Source: Burkholderiaceae bacterium
GTDB taxonomy: Bacteria; Pseudomonadota; Gammaproteobacteria; Burkholderiales; Burkholderiaceae
DNA length: 37,037 nucleotides
NCBI GenBank assembly: GCA_947448695.1
Contig: CANFOL010000020.1
Span: 1 to 37,037, forward strand
Direction of reading: 5' to 3'
Shown: positions 1 through 9,419 of the stretch, piece after piece
Layout: each line of letters begins with the position of its first letter
Numbering within the stretch: position 1 is the first letter of the stretch
Program-made: the position numbers and the translations under genes
The notes under the pieces: model-generated
Seen by the model: only the letters and a program-made list of their open reading frames with translations
The model's database searches: none
What the model was told of the DNA's origin: nothing

Positions 1-596
1 AATAAGACGTTGGCTTGAGCGCGCCATTGATGACCATCTGCTCTTGCCTCTTCACTTGTAATCCACTTACTTTGACCATTTGGTAAAGCTGTAACACCAT
101 CAAGACTCGACGCTATTTTTAGTCGAACCCAGGGAGAGCCATCCTTCATGCGTTTCATAAAGCCTAAATTTTGCATCATGGCTTGTAATTCAAAAAGGCC
201 AGTATGTACTTCAATACCGTGGCCTTGAAGTTGTGCAACACCTTTCCCGCTAACTAGAGGATTGGGGTCTAGAACAGCGATGATGACCTTTGTAATTCCG
301 GCTTCAATCAAGGCTTTGGTGCAAGGAGGAGTTTTACCATCATGGCAACAAGGCTCTAACGTGACATAAACCGTTGCACCTTGAAGGTCTTGACCGTGTT
401 GTTTCGCATCTTGTAAAGCCATGATTTCTGCATGATGACTCCCCGCTTTTTGAGTAAACCCTTTACCAATTATCTGATTGTTTTTGACAATGACACATCC
501 TACTCTAGGGTTGGGGTCACTGATTCCTCGAGCCTGCAGAGCCAACTGTAGGGCTTCAAGCATAAAGAATTGTTCTTGAGTATCGAAGGTGTTCAT
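1..596 (-). CDS. ribD: Riboflavin biosynthesis deaminase/reductase RibD, 5' part only
   Basis: Bifunctional enzyme of riboflavin synthesis: an N-terminal deaminase and a C-terminal NADPH reductase act on the pyrimidine product of GTP cyclohydrolase II. I translated this open-ended frame by hand. It starts at the ATG 594-596 and stays open to base 1, giving about 198 codons. The cytidine-deaminase-type zinc site is visible as HAE at residues 55-57 and PCC at 82-84 followed by C92. The reductase domain has just begun (KIASSLDG, then TSEEARADG) when the window ends. The start lies one base after the queC stop, so it is probably the next gene of the tol-pal-queC transcript. Family assignment is very secure; the C-terminal part cannot be judged. 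Confidence 0.95.
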   Translation of the reverse strand, partial: MNTFDTQEQFFMLEALQLALQARGISDPNPRVGCVIVKNNQIIGKGFTQKAGSHHAEIMALQDAKQHGQDLQGATVYVTLEPCCHDGKTPPCTKALIEAGITKVIIAVLDPNPLVSGKGVAQLQGHGIEVHTGLFELQAMMQNLGFMKRMKDGSPWVRLKIASSLDGVTALPNGQSKWITSEEARADGHQWRAQANVL

Positions 597-597
597 C

Positions 598-1326
598 TTA
601 GTTTTGATAGATGGTTGGATCAGTAACACCTGCTTCTTCAAAGCCAATCTGCCTGAGTCGACAGGATTCACAAATACCACAGGCATGCCCATTTGCATTG
701 GCTTGATAACAGGATACAGTTTGGGAAAAATCCACACCCAGGGGAATGCCTGTTTGAATAATTTGTGCTTTTGTCATAGAAATGATGGGAGCATGAACTC
801 TTACGGTGTGCTCTTCAACACCCACACGTGTTGCCAGATTAGCAAGGGTTTCAAAAGATTTGACATATTCTGGACGGCAATCAGGATAGCCGGAATAATC
901 AACAGCATTTGCGCCAAAGAAAATATCAGTTGCATTGAGAGCTTCCATCCAACCTAATGCACATGAGAGCATGATCGTATTTCGGGCAGGGACATAGGTG
1001 ATTGGAATATCCCGATGCGGTGTGTTTGTTTTTGATGTCGGTAATTCTAAGTCCATATCGGTTAAGGCTGAGCCACCAAAACGACGCAGGTCTAAATCAA
1101 TAATCTCATGACGAATCGCCCCGAGTTCTGTTGCAATTCGACTAGCGGCATCGAGTTCAGAAGAATGTCTTTGACCATAACGAAACGATAAAGCGTAGGG
1201 CGTGTAACCAAGACTTTTTACCAAAGCTAAAACAGTAGCAGAATCAAGTCCACCTGAAAGTAAGACCACTGCACTGTCTCCAGTTTTGCGCGGAGAGAAC
1301 TGAGAAAAATCTACGATAGGAGCCAT
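598..1326 (-). CDS. queC: 7-cyano-7-deazaguanine synthase QueC
   Basis: Makes preQ0 from 7-carboxy-7-deazaguanine, ATP and ammonia on the queuosine tRNA-modification pathway; cytosolic. The PP-loop ATP site SGGLDS is at residues 24-29. Four zinc cysteines sit near the C terminus at 206, 216, 219 and 222 (pattern C-x9-C-x2-C-x2-C). The length of 242 residues is normal, although the N-terminal 15 residues before the PP-loop are somewhat long. The ATG overlaps the cpoB stop by one base (TAATG), implying translational coupling. Placement directly behind pal-cpoB is common in proteobacteria. The folE gene of this window could feed the same pathway from GTP. Confidence 0.96.
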   Translation of the reverse strand: MAPIVDFSQFSPRKTGDSAVVLLSGGLDSATVLALVKSLGYTPYALSFRYGQRHSSELDAASRIATELGAIRHEIIDLDLRRFGGSALTDMDLELPTSKTNTPHRDIPITYVPARNTIMLSCALGWMEALNATDIFFGANAVDYSGYPDCRPEYVKSFETLANLATRVGVEEHTVRVHAPIISMTKAQIIQTGIPLGVDFSQTVSCYQANANGHACGICESCRLRQIGFEEAGVTDPTIYQN

Positions 1327-2036
1327 TACTTTATTTTAGCTAAGGCCGCCGCAGCATTTTCTGCTGCTTTGGTATTTGGATAATTTTTGGTAATTGACTC
1401 TAAGGTTTTACGAGCCTCTGCTTTTTGTCCAGATTCAATTTGGCAATTCGCAATCGTATTGAGGGCCTCTGGAACGCGCTTATGCTCTGGATATCGCTTG
1501 ATAAGGGATTGTGCAGTTAAAATGCCTGCTTTATAGTCTTTTTGGGCGTATTGGGTATTGGCGAGCCAATATTTAGCAAGTGGTGAGTAAGGGCTACCGG
1601 GATACCTGCCAATGAACTCAGAGAGAGAATTATTGGCATTACTCAAATCGCCATTCTGAAAATCTTTCAGTGCTAGATCATAGGCATTTTTTTCACCAGG
1701 TTGAATACTCCCTTTAACGCCCTCTACTTCTATTTCTTGTGGCTCTAATTTTTGTAAGCGTGAATTAATTTCGGCGTAATAACTTTTCAAACTTTCGTAT
1801 AGCTCTTCATTACTTTTTTTTAATTCTTCAATTTTGCCACGAAGTTCTTGATTTTCCCGATTGAGTTTATCGTTTGTAATGGATAATTCCAGAACCGCTT
1901 TTTGATTATTTTTGAGAGCTTCGGTTAGAACATTAATTTGTTTTCTAGCGTCACCATCTTCAAATAGCGCTGCCTGTGGAGTCCCCATCAAGGACCCCAT
2001 TACTAAGGTAAACATCCAATAACGTGGGTGTATCAC
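1326..2036 (-). CDS. cpoB: Tol-Pal periplasmic coordinator CpoB (YbgF)
   Basis: Periplasmic protein that in E. coli links the Tol machine to septal peptidoglycan synthesis. The N terminus carries a short hydrophobic signal-like stretch ending near PQAA (about residue 23). A charged coiled-coil region follows (roughly 30-100, rich in K, E, N and L), then a linker. TPR-type repeats occupy about 115-236, with recognisable A-x3-L and YP-type turns such as [20 protein letters not shown]. The 236 residues are typical. It is nine bases downstream of pal and overlaps queC by one base, so it is an internal gene of the tol-pal operon. Confidence 0.93.
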   Translation of the reverse strand: MIHPRYWMFTLVMGSLMGTPQAALFEDGDARKQINVLTEALKNNQKAVLELSITNDKLNRENQELRGKIEELKKSNEELYESLKSYYAEINSRLQKLEPQEIEVEGVKGSIQPGEKNAYDLALKDFQNGDLSNANNSLSEFIGRYPGSPYSPLAKYWLANTQYAQKDYKAGILTAQSLIKRYPEHKRVPEALNTIANCQIESGQKAEARKTLESITKNYPNTKAAENAAAALAKIK

Positions 2037-2045
2037 GCAGAAATA

Positions 2046-2564
2046 TTATTTAACATAAAAAATATCAGCACGACGATTCTCTGCTCGTCCTGCATCATCA
2101 TTCGTAGTTGATTTTGGTTTTTCTTTACCGAAACTAACAGCTTCCATTTGGGATTCTGAAACACCAAGTAAGCTGAGTAATTTACGAACGGCATCAGAAC
2201 GCTTTTGACCTAAAGCCAAGTTGTACTCAGTAGTACCTGAATCATCTGTGTTTCCTTGAATAACAATTTTTTGATACTTATTTGAATTCAAATACTGTGC
2301 ATGTGAATTAATCAAAGACTGGTCGCTTGATTTCACCGTGTAACTATCAAAATCGAAGTAAAAACTCTTTTTATAAATAGGACTTGCAGGATCATTCCAT
2401 GGCTCATTAGCGAATTTGGCGTCTGTGGAAGAAGAACTACTGCCACTTTTTTTCGCGGCTTCAACATCGTCTAATTTAACTCCGGAGGAGCACGCACCAA
2501 GTCCAAGAGTAATGAGTATAAGAACAGCTAAACTTGTGTGGCGATTAAATAAATGCTTGAACAT
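2046..2564 (-). CDS. pal: Peptidoglycan-associated lipoprotein Pal
   Basis: Outer-membrane lipoprotein that binds peptidoglycan through an OmpA-like domain and interacts with TolB and TolA. The signal peptide ends in the lipobox LGAC, with lipidated Cys25. A serine-rich linker follows (GSSSSS). The OmpA-like domain spans about 65-172 and contains the conserved pattern GNTDDSGTTEYNLALGQKR near residues 105-123 and NRRADI near the end. Length 172 is standard. A clear AAGGA ribosome site precedes the ATG. The 74-base gap to tolB is the largest inside this operon and could hold an extra promoter, but I see no convincing one. Confidence 0.96.
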   Translation of the reverse strand: MFKHLFNRHTSLAVLILITLGLGACSSGVKLDDVEAAKKSGSSSSSTDAKFANEPWNDPASPIYKKSFYFDFDSYTVKSSDQSLINSHAQYLNSNKYQKIVIQGNTDDSGTTEYNLALGQKRSDAVRKLLSLLGVSESQMEAVSFGKEKPKSTTNDDAGRAENRRADIFYVK

Positions 2565-2638
2565 AAGATTCCTTTATCAATTGAGAAGCGACTATAAATA
2601 GGATTTTAGTACATTCTTTAAAACTACTGAAAGATAAA

Positions 2639-3919
2639 TTAGTTTAAAAATGGTCCCCAAGCTGGCTCACGCACGACAGATCCTGGAATACTCAAAACTT
2701 GCTTGACTTGACCATCAACCGAAACAGCAGCTAGAACCGGTCGTCCATTGACACGAGTTGCATACAATAAAAATTTACCATTAGCGGCAAAGGTAGGTGT
2801 TTCATCATAATTCGTTTGCGTCAAAGCAATTACCTCGCCAGAGCGCAACTCCATCAGTTGCAAACGAAAACCACCAGAACGAGCAATGTAGGCCAAATAT
2901 TTACCGTCAGGTGATAGACGAGGGCTCGTGGCATAGGCATGCTTAAAGGTTACTCGAGTTGCACTAGAGCCACTTTCACCATCCACTCCCATCCGATAAA
3001 TTTGTGGAGAACCACCACGATCACTCGTGAAATAAATCGATTTACCATCTGCAGAGAATTGTGGCTCTGTATCTATTGCAGAGCTTCTGGAGACTCTTTT
3101 TAAAGCAGTACCGTCGGCATTGATGACATACACTTGGGTATTGTTATCACGCGATAAAGAGACAGCGAGTTTCGAGCCATCGGGCGACCAAGAAGGGGCG
3201 CTATTATTACCCTTTTCATTTGAGAGCACAATTCGTTTACCGGTTGCCAACTCATGCACGTAAATCACAGGTTTTTTACTTTCAAAAGAAACATAAGCGA
3301 CTCGTTTACCATCCGGTGACCATGACGGAGAAATAATCGGTTCTGAACTAGAAAGTGCTTCACGAGGATTTTGACCATCAGAATCAGAAATCATTAATTG
3401 ATAACGACCGCCATTTTTGACTACATAAGATAGGCGTGTTGAGAAAATACCTCGCTCACCTGTTAAACGTTGCACAATATCATCAGCAATGGCGTGTCCA
3501 GCTTTGCGCAAATTAATTCGATCAACAGTCACGGTAGTACCACCTAAAGACTGATTTTTTACAACATCATATAAGCGATATTTCACTTCAAATTGACCAT
3601 TTTGAAGAGGAGTTACAGTGCCGATGGCAAGGGCCTGAGCACGACGCGAGCTCCAAGCTGAAAAATCAGGATTCGCATTTTCAGCAAGCTCTGTTTCACC
3701 GCGCTCGACATTGGCAAAATTACCGTTATTCGCAAGGTCTGAGCGCACAACATCGGTGACTAATGTAGGTAAGCTAGATTCATTTAAAAAACGCGTGACT
3801 GCAATTGGATATTGCTTTTGTCCAACTCCAGTAATTTCAATTTGCATTTGTGCCAAAGCATTCGAGCACAAGTTCAGGGCTATCAGAGTGGGCAACAAAC
3901 AAGCGAGTATTTTTTTCAT
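2639..3919 (-). CDS. tolB: Tol-Pal translocation protein TolB
   Basis: Periplasmic beta-propeller protein that shuttles between Pal and the inner-membrane TolQRA complex. I chose the ATG at 3919 (MKKILACLLP) because it gives a clean signal peptide ending at ALA. An in-frame ATG at 3943 would add eight residues (MFVILSIH). Neither start has a strong Shine-Dalgarno, so the choice is open. The N-terminal domain is followed by five PD40-type blade motifs: SWSPDGKRVAY, SWSPDGSKLAV, QFSADGKSIYF, RLSPDGKYLAY and TFAANGKFLLY. The length of 426 is normal. It sits 30 or 54 bases after tolA depending on the start. Confidence 0.95.
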   Translation of the reverse strand: MKKILACLLPTLIALNLCSNALAQMQIEITGVGQKQYPIAVTRFLNESSLPTLVTDVVRSDLANNGNFANVERGETELAENANPDFSAWSSRRAQALAIGTVTPLQNGQFEVKYRLYDVVKNQSLGGTTVTVDRINLRKAGHAIADDIVQRLTGERGIFSTRLSYVVKNGGRYQLMISDSDGQNPREALSSSEPIISPSWSPDGKRVAYVSFESKKPVIYVHELATGKRIVLSNEKGNNSAPSWSPDGSKLAVSLSRDNNTQVYVINADGTALKRVSRSSAIDTEPQFSADGKSIYFTSDRGGSPQIYRMGVDGESGSSATRVTFKHAYATSPRLSPDGKYLAYIARSGGFRLQLMELRSGEVIALTQTNYDETPTFAANGKFLLYATRVNGRPVLAAVSVDGQVKQVLSIPGSVVREPAWGPFLN

Positions 3920-3973
3920 ATGTATAGATAGGATAACGAACATGATGAAGAATTGGAATCCCCGGTACAGGAA

Positions 3974-4828
3974 TTAATCTTTCGGTCTAAAAACAAGCAT
4001 AATAGATTTTGGAACAGTGCCGTTTTCATCCTTTGGAAGGCTAGCGGCATCATCAATCGCCCTTAAGACAGCCACATCCCAGTCAGATAAACCACTTGAT
4101 TTGACTAACCTTCGACTTAGGATTTTTCCGTCTGGAGCTAATTCAACTGCGACATTTGCCGCCGGATTACCTTCAACTTGAGCGGCATTGCCATACACAA
4201 TACGAGGTTTAATCGCTCTTCGAACTTTATCAGCATAACCTGGCGAGGCTACTCCCCCAGCGCCAGTTCCAGAACCAGTTGTACCCCCGGTTCCGCCGCT
4301 CTCTGCCCCCGCATCAGCACGCATTTTTGCAATCCGATCTGTGCGCTCCTTTTCTTCAGCAGCTTTTTGTTTCGCATCTACGGGAGGGCTTTTAGGCTTT
4401 TCCTTTGCGTCTGCTTTTGCCCTCGGTTTTTCTTTCGGGAGTTCTACTTTAGACTCAGGTTTTGGTTTAACTTCTACTTTCGGTTTTTCCTTTTCAACGG
4501 GCTTGGGAGGCGTCACTGGTTTTACTTCCACTTTTTTAGGTGGTTCAACTTTCGGTTCAGCTTTTTTCTTTTCGATCACGATTTCCGCTTTTTCATCAAT
4601 CTCAGGTACCACTTTTTCCATTGGAGTCGTTTCAATCACTTGAGGAGGCGAGTTATCCCATAACTCTACTTCTACGCCTGCAGGGGTGGAACTAGTTTTC
4701 CAATTCAGGCCAACCATAAACATCAGGGCTAAAAGACTATGAGCTGCAAGGGAAAATAGAAAAGACTTTTTAGTGCCTGGCTCTGGGTGTTCCCAGCGCG
4801 AATAGCGAATCGCTGGAGCAATAGCCAT
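3974..4828 (-). CDS. tolA: Tol-Pal energy-coupling protein TolA
   Basis: Inner-membrane-anchored protein that carries force from the TolQR proton channel to Pal/TolB. One N-terminal membrane helix lies at about 22-43. A long linker (about 70-165) is very rich in P, K, E and V and looks more TonB-like than the alanine-rich helical domain II of E. coli TolA. A Gly/Thr stretch at about 175-193 leads to a compact C-terminal TonB/TolA domain (about 195-284) with AAVEL-like and SSGLSDWDVAVLRAI elements. The 284 residues are short relative to E. coli (about 420). The low-complexity coding produces long open frames on the opposite strand, which are not genes. It starts three bases after tolR. Confidence 0.9.
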   Translation of the reverse strand: MAIAPAIRYSRWEHPEPGTKKSFLFSLAAHSLLALMFMVGLNWKTSSTPAGVEVELWDNSPPQVIETTPMEKVVPEIDEKAEIVIEKKKAEPKVEPPKKVEVKPVTPPKPVEKEKPKVEVKPKPESKVELPKEKPRAKADAKEKPKSPPVDAKQKAAEEKERTDRIAKMRADAGAESGGTGGTTGSGTGAGGVASPGYADKVRRAIKPRIVYGNAAQVEGNPAANVAVELAPDGKILSRRLVKSSGLSDWDVAVLRAIDDAASLPKDENGTVPKSIMLVFRPKD

Positions 4829-4831
4829 GAT

Positions 4832-5257
4832 TTATTTACTCTTAACGGCTAAACCAACGCGCTTGACGCCGTTTTCTTTAAGTTGTGACATGACGTCCAT
4901 CACCACTTCATAACGAATAGACTTATCAGCGGCAATGACCATTGGTTGATCTGGGTTTTTATTCGATAGCTCCCTTGCAAAGCTACCTAATTGACTGCGA
5001 GTTAGCGTGCGAGTTGCGCCACCATTTTCATTCACTTTAATTTGCTCTTTGTCATTAATATTTAAAAATATCGGTGGTAAAGGTTGCACAATTGCTCCGC
5101 CGACACTTGGTAAATTTACAACCCCTGGGTTAACAAACGGCGCAGTTACCATAAAGATGACAAGCAAGACCAACATGACATCAATATAAGGCACTACATT
5201 GATGTCAGACATGGCGCGGCGACGACCGCTTCGACTACTTCGCTGGATACTTGCCAT
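4832..5257 (-). CDS. tolR: Tol-Pal proton channel subunit TolR
   Basis: ExbD/TolR family subunit of the proton-driven TolQR motor. I place the start at the ATG 5255-5257 (MASIQRSSRSG), giving 141 residues. An in-frame TTG at 5305 adds 16 residues that do not resemble the family N terminus. The single membrane helix contains the conserved acidic residue Asp26 in PYIDVMLVLL. The periplasmic domain follows and ends in the family-typical region KENGVKRVGLAVK. The start lies inside tolQ (23-base overlap) with no Shine-Dalgarno, so translation is probably coupled to tolQ. Confidence 0.94.
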   Translation of the reverse strand: MASIQRSSRSGRRRAMSDINVVPYIDVMLVLLVIFMVTAPFVNPGVVNLPSVGGAIVQPLPPIFLNINDKEQIKVNENGGATRTLTRSQLGSFARELSNKNPDQPMVIAADKSIRYEVVMDVMSQLKENGVKRVGLAVKSK

Positions 5258-5903
5258 GAGTTTGTCGTTGCAAAATATTAGTAAATTCTTCGATAAAAGT
5301 TTCAAATCGAATCGCTAGACGATCGACGTCAGATGCACTGCGGTTATAAAACACGACAGCAGGAATCGCAGCAAAAAGTCCAATCGCAGTAGCAACTAGC
5401 GCTTCTGCAATTCCTGGGGCAACACTTGCCAAGGTCGCTTGTTGCACATTGGCGAGACCTCGAAAAGAATTCATAATCCCCCAGACCGTACCGAACAAAC
5501 CAATGTAAGGAGAGACTGAGCCAACTGAAGCCAGAAACGGTAAATTCGATTCTAAAGAGTCCATTTCTCTTTGATAGGTTGCTTTCATGGCGCGACGTGC
5601 GGGATCGATGTCTCTTGCCTTTAAAAACTCTTGCATGCCGGATTGGAAAATTCTTTCTAGAGAGTTGGCATATTTCTTTTGATTGCGTTGGGCAGCCTCT
5701 AAGAGAGTATTCAGATCACCACCTGACCAAAAATTCTTTTCAAAGTCTTCAGTTGCTTTTTTTACTGAGCCAAGAGCAAAGCCCTTACGAATAATAATGG
5801 ACCAAGATCCGATTGATAAAGAAACTAGTAACACTAAAATCAGTTGTACAACAATACTTGCATTCAGAACCAGGCTGATAATTGAAAGATCTTCGTGTTG
5901 CAT
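5235..5903 (-). CDS. tolQ: Tol-Pal proton channel subunit TolQ
   Basis: MotA/TolQ/ExbB family subunit that forms the inner-membrane proton channel with TolR. Three membrane segments are visible: about 12-35, about 130-150 (GLFGTVWGIMNSF region) and about 165-187 (ALVATAIGLFAAIPAVVFYN). The large cytoplasmic loop between the first two contains RRAMKATYQREMDSLE. The length of 222 is normal. It is the first gene of the tol operon. I see no ybgC upstream, a gene that often precedes tolQ elsewhere. It diverges from glyA across a 144-base intergenic region. Confidence 0.95.
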   Translation of the reverse strand: MQHEDLSIISLVLNASIVVQLILVLLVSLSIGSWSIIIRKGFALGSVKKATEDFEKNFWSGGDLNTLLEAAQRNQKKYANSLERIFQSGMQEFLKARDIDPARRAMKATYQREMDSLESNLPFLASVGSVSPYIGLFGTVWGIMNSFRGLANVQQATLASVAPGIAEALVATAIGLFAAIPAVVFYNRSASDVDRLAIRFETFIEEFTNILQRQTHGKYPAK

Positions 5904-5917
5904 GAGTGTATAAGTAA

Positions 5918-5945
5918 TATTTAGTCAGTAAGGGTTAAATAGCAA
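5918..5945 (-). promoter_or_regulatory. Possible tolQ promoter
   Basis: On the minus strand, TTGCTA (5940-5945) and TAAATA (5918-5923) are 16 bases apart, just upstream of the tolQ ATG. The match to sigma-70 elements is moderate and the region is AT-rich, so chance is possible. Confidence 0.3.
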
Positions 5946-5991
5946 AAAACAGCGAATTTTTTTTAACTTTCATGTGAAGTCGAGGCATGTT

Positions 5992-6020
5992 TTGTATCAT
6001 ATAGGATTGTTGGGTATTTT
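5992..6020 (+). promoter_or_regulatory. Possible glyA promoter
   Basis: TTGTAT at 5992-5997 and TATTTT at 6015-6020 are separated by 17 bases, the optimum for sigma-70. The following glyA ATG has AAGGA at 6035-6039 with an eight-base spacer. Position and spacing are good and the element matches are moderate. Confidence 0.45.
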
Positions 6021-6047
6021 ATCCCTAATTCATGAAGGAATTCTAAG

Positions 6048-7295
6048 ATGTTTGAAAGAAGTAACAACCTAGCCAAAATTGATCCTGCAATTTGGAATGC
6101 TATTCAATCCGAAAATCATCGTCAAGAGGCGCATATTGAGTTGATTGCCTCAGAAAACTACACTTCCCCTGCAGTTTTAGAAGCACAAGGCTCACAGTTA
6201 ACCAATAAATATGCTGAAGGTTATCCTGGCAAACGTTATTACGGTGGTTGCGAATTCGTGGACGTTGCAGAACAACTGGCGATTGATCGCTTAAAAACCT
6301 TATTTGGCGCAGATGCAGCGAACGTGCAACCACATTGTGGTGCGTCTGCGAATGAAGCTGTATTTTTGGCATTTTTAAAGCCTGGCGACACCATTTTGGG
6401 AATGAGTCTGGCAGAGGGAGGTCATTTAACCCATGGTATGCCCTTAAACATGAGTGGCAAATGGTTCAATATTGTTCCCTATGGTTTAGACGCTAACGAA
6501 GCAATTGATTATGATGCAATGGAGCGTTTAGCACGTGAACATCGTCCTAAGCTTATTATTGCTGGGGCCTCGGCATATTCTTTACACATTGATTTTGCTA
6601 GGTTTGCTAAAGTTGCCAAAGAAATTGGTGCAATTTTTATGGTTGATATGGCGCATTATGCAGGCCTGATTGCTGCCGGTTTGTACCCTAATCCAGTTCC
6701 TCACGCTGATATTGTTACTTCAACTACCCATAAAAGCTTACGTGGTCCTCGTGGCGGAATTATCCTCATGAAGGCTGAACACGAAAAAGCGATTAATTCA
6801 GCGATTTTTCCTGGGTTGCAAGGCGGCCCTCTCATGCACGTGATCGCTGCTAAGGCGGTGGCATTTTTAGAAGCATCGCATCCCGACTTTAAAGTCTATC
6901 AACAACAGGTTTTAGATAATGCAGACGCATTAGCGAAGGCTTTGGTAAGTCGAGGCCTCAGAATTATTTCTGGTAAAACGCAGTCTCATGTCATGTTGGT
7001 GGATTTACGCGCGAAAAACATTACTGGAAAAGAAGCCGAAAGAGTTCTCGGCCTTGCACATATTACGGTGAACAAAAATTCGATTCCGAATGATCCCGAA
7101 AAGCCCTTTGTTACTAGTGGGATTCGTTTAGGCTCGCCGGCTATGACAACACGTGGATTTAAAGTTCCGGAAGCTATTCAGGTTGGAAATTGGATTGCAG
7201 ATATTCTTGAGCAACCTAATGACCAAGCCACAATTGATCGTGTCCGCGCTGAAGTTGAGCAGTTAACCAAAAAATTTCCAGTTTACGGAGCATAA
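6048..7295 (+). CDS. glyA: Serine hydroxymethyltransferase GlyA
   Basis: PLP enzyme that converts serine and tetrahydrofolate to glycine and 5,10-methylene-THF; cytosolic, central to one-carbon metabolism. The PLP Schiff-base lysine is K229 in [11 protein letters not shown]. The family signatures [13 protein letters not shown] (31-43), [13 protein letters not shown] (55-67) and the [13 protein letters not shown] box (about 199-211) are all intact. The 415 residues match the family. The start is fixed by AAGGA eight bases before the ATG. nrdR follows after nine bases, probably on the same transcript, an arrangement common in beta- and gammaproteobacteria. Confidence 0.98.
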   Translation: MFERSNNLAKIDPAIWNAIQSENHRQEAHIELIASENYTSPAVLEAQGSQLTNKYAEGYPGKRYYGGCEFVDVAEQLAIDRLKTLFGADAANVQPHCGASANEAVFLAFLKPGDTILGMSLAEGGHLTHGMPLNMSGKWFNIVPYGLDANEAIDYDAMERLAREHRPKLIIAGASAYSLHIDFARFAKVAKEIGAIFMVDMAHYAGLIAAGLYPNPVPHADIVTSTTHKSLRGPRGGIILMKAEHEKAINSAIFPGLQGGPLMHVIAAKAVAFLEASHPDFKVYQQQVLDNADALAKALVSRGLRIISGKTQSHVMLVDLRAKNITGKEAERVLGLAHITVNKNSIPNDPEKPFVTSGIRLGSPAMTTRGFKVPEAIQVGNWIADILEQPNDQATIDRVRAEVEQLTKKFPVYGA

Positions 7296-7304
7296 CTTAG
7301 TACG

Positions 7305-7751
7305 ATGCATTGTCCATTTTGCCCACATGAAGAAACTCAAGTTTTAGACTCAAGAGTTTCCGAGGATGGGCGGGCTGTTAGACGTCGTCGCCGTTGTGAA
7401 AAGTGTGACAAACGCTTTACCACTTATGAGCGAGTGGAACTATCCATGCCAACACTCGTTAAAAAAGATGGTAGTCGTGTGGAGTACAGCCGTGAAAAAA
7501 TTATAAGTTCGATGCGCTTAGCCTTGAGAAAAAGGCCTGTGTCATCGGATGCTTTAGATGAAGCAATTGCCCGCCTAGAAGAGCGGGTCATTAGCTTAGG
7601 CGAAAAAGAAATCCCAAGCTCTAGAGTTGGTGAGATGGTCATGCGGGAGCTTAAAAAATTAGATAAGGTTGCGTATATTCGCTTTGCATCGGTCTATCGA
7701 AGCTTTGAGGATATTGAGTCCTTTGAAAGTGCTTTAAAAGAACTCAAATAA
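7305..7751 (+). CDS. nrdR: Ribonucleotide reductase repressor NrdR
   Basis: Zinc-ribbon, ATP-cone transcription factor that represses ribonucleotide reductase genes according to the ATP/dATP level. The zinc ribbon uses C3, C6, C31 and C34 around the hallmark [17 protein letters not shown]. The ATP-cone domain begins at [14 protein letters not shown] (about 46-60). Length 148 is typical. I did not find an obvious pair of NrdR boxes in the window, so its targets lie elsewhere. It converges on adk, whose stop is only 11 bases away. Confidence 0.97.
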   Translation: MHCPFCPHEETQVLDSRVSEDGRAVRRRRRCEKCDKRFTTYERVELSMPTLVKKDGSRVEYSREKIISSMRLALRKRPVSSDALDEAIARLEERVISLGEKEIPSSRVGEMVMRELKKLDKVAYIRFASVYRSFEDIESFESALKELK

Positions 7752-7762
7752 TAGCGAGTGAA

Positions 7763-8452
<690 letters not shown>

Positions 8453-8468
8453 TTAAAACATCATAACT

Positions 8469-9224
8469 TTATTGCTGATGCAATTGTGCCCATTTTAATT
8501 GAGCTTGTCTCAAATCTTCAGGGGTATCGATGCCAGGAGGCGGTGTTTCATGAAAAACCTGAACATCTATTTTATACCCATTATATAAGGCTCGAAGTTG
8601 TTCCAGTGCTTCAATTTGTTCAATAGGTGCTGGGGGTAGATTGGCAAAAGCTTGCAGAAAGTGAACTCTATAAGCGTAAATACCTAGATGTCGCAAATAG
8701 GGCAGTTGATTTGTGTGCGCATCCCGGGCATAGGGAATCCCTGCGCGCGAGAAGTAGAGAGCTTCTGAGCGAAAATTACAAACCACTTTAACGACATTTG
8801 GATTATTGACCTCAGAATGGTCCTCAATCTTTACCGCGGCGGTGGATATCGCACACTCAAGATTTTCAGAGAGTGCTTGCGCCACTTGATTAATGAATTT
8901 GGGCGGAATAAAAGGCTCATCACCTTGCACATTTACCACGATCTCGTCTTGTGCTAATCCCAAAAGTTGAACCAATTCACTAAGACGATCGGTACCTGTA
9001 GGATGTGATACTTGGGTTTTGATCACCTCGATTTGATATTGATGACATACAGCAATGATTTCATCACTATCGGTAGCGACTACCACCCGACTTGCAGAAC
9101 TTTTAGCTGCTTGCTCTGCAACTCTCATAATCATCGGGGCTCCACCAATGTCAGCAAGGGGTTTACGAGGTAAACGAGTAGAAGCTAACCGCGCTGGGAT
9201 CACAACAACAAATGGCGTACCCAT
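8469..9224 (-). CDS. kdsB: CMP-KDO synthetase KdsB
   Basis: Activates the LPS inner-core sugar KDO as CMP-KDO from CTP; cytosolic. The N-terminal nucleotidyltransferase signature VVIPARLASTRLPRKPL (about 7-23) and the VNVQGDEPFI motif (about 98-107) are intact. The length of 251 is normal. The ATG is one base after the stop of the small ycaR-like gene, and lpxK lies just upstream, so LPS precursor steps are grouped. A GIDTPEDLRQAQ segment near the C terminus is typical of the family. Confidence 0.97.
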   Translation of the reverse strand: MGTPFVVVIPARLASTRLPRKPLADIGGAPMIMRVAEQAAKSSASRVVVATDSDEIIAVCHQYQIEVIKTQVSHPTGTDRLSELVQLLGLAQDEIVVNVQGDEPFIPPKFINQVAQALSENLECAISTAAVKIEDHSEVNNPNVVKVVCNFRSEALYFSRAGIPYARDAHTNQLPYLRHLGIYAYRVHFLQAFANLPPAPIEQIEALEQLRALYNGYKIDVQVFHETPPPGIDTPEDLRQAQLKWAQLHQQ

Positions 9225-9225
9225 T

Positions 9226-9405
9226 TTAGGGATTCACAGCAGGCATGATTTGACGTGCTTGATCAATTAGCATGACTGCAATGCCATCCTGAATAGGAAA
9301 AGCCAATTTATCCAAATCACAAATTAATTCATTTGCGACCTCATCTAGCGATAAACCACCTTTACAGTTGGGGCAAACTAGAATATTTAAATAACGTTTT
9401 TCCAT
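9226..9405 (-). CDS. ycaR: Trm112/YcaR-family small protein
   Basis: A 59-residue protein that I translated by hand between lpxK and kdsB. It starts at the ATG 9403-9405 and ends in TAA at 9226-9228. It has a zinc-ribbon-like knuckle C11-P-N-C14-K-G-G and the YcaR-type block LICDLDKLAFPIQDGI. The family (UPF0434/Trm112-like) is found next to lpxK and kdsB in many proteobacteria, and its role in bacteria is not settled. It starts 14 bases after the lpxK stop, with one base before kdsB. Identification rests on sequence similarity plus conserved neighbourhood. Confidence 0.9.
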   Translation of the reverse strand: MEKRYLNILVCPNCKGGLSLDEVANELICDLDKLAFPIQDGIAVMLIDQARQIMPAVNP

Positions 9406-9419
9406 GATCCGCTCGTTGG

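Noticed and set aside
589..957. 122-residue plus-strand open frame opposite queC
   Set aside because: It lies entirely within the well-supported queC gene on the other strand, has no family features and no ribosome site.
4178..4663. Long plus-strand open frames rich in Phe/Arg opposite tolA
   Set aside because: They are mirror images of the low-complexity Pro/Lys/Glu coding of tolA, with no ribosome site and no recognisable domain.
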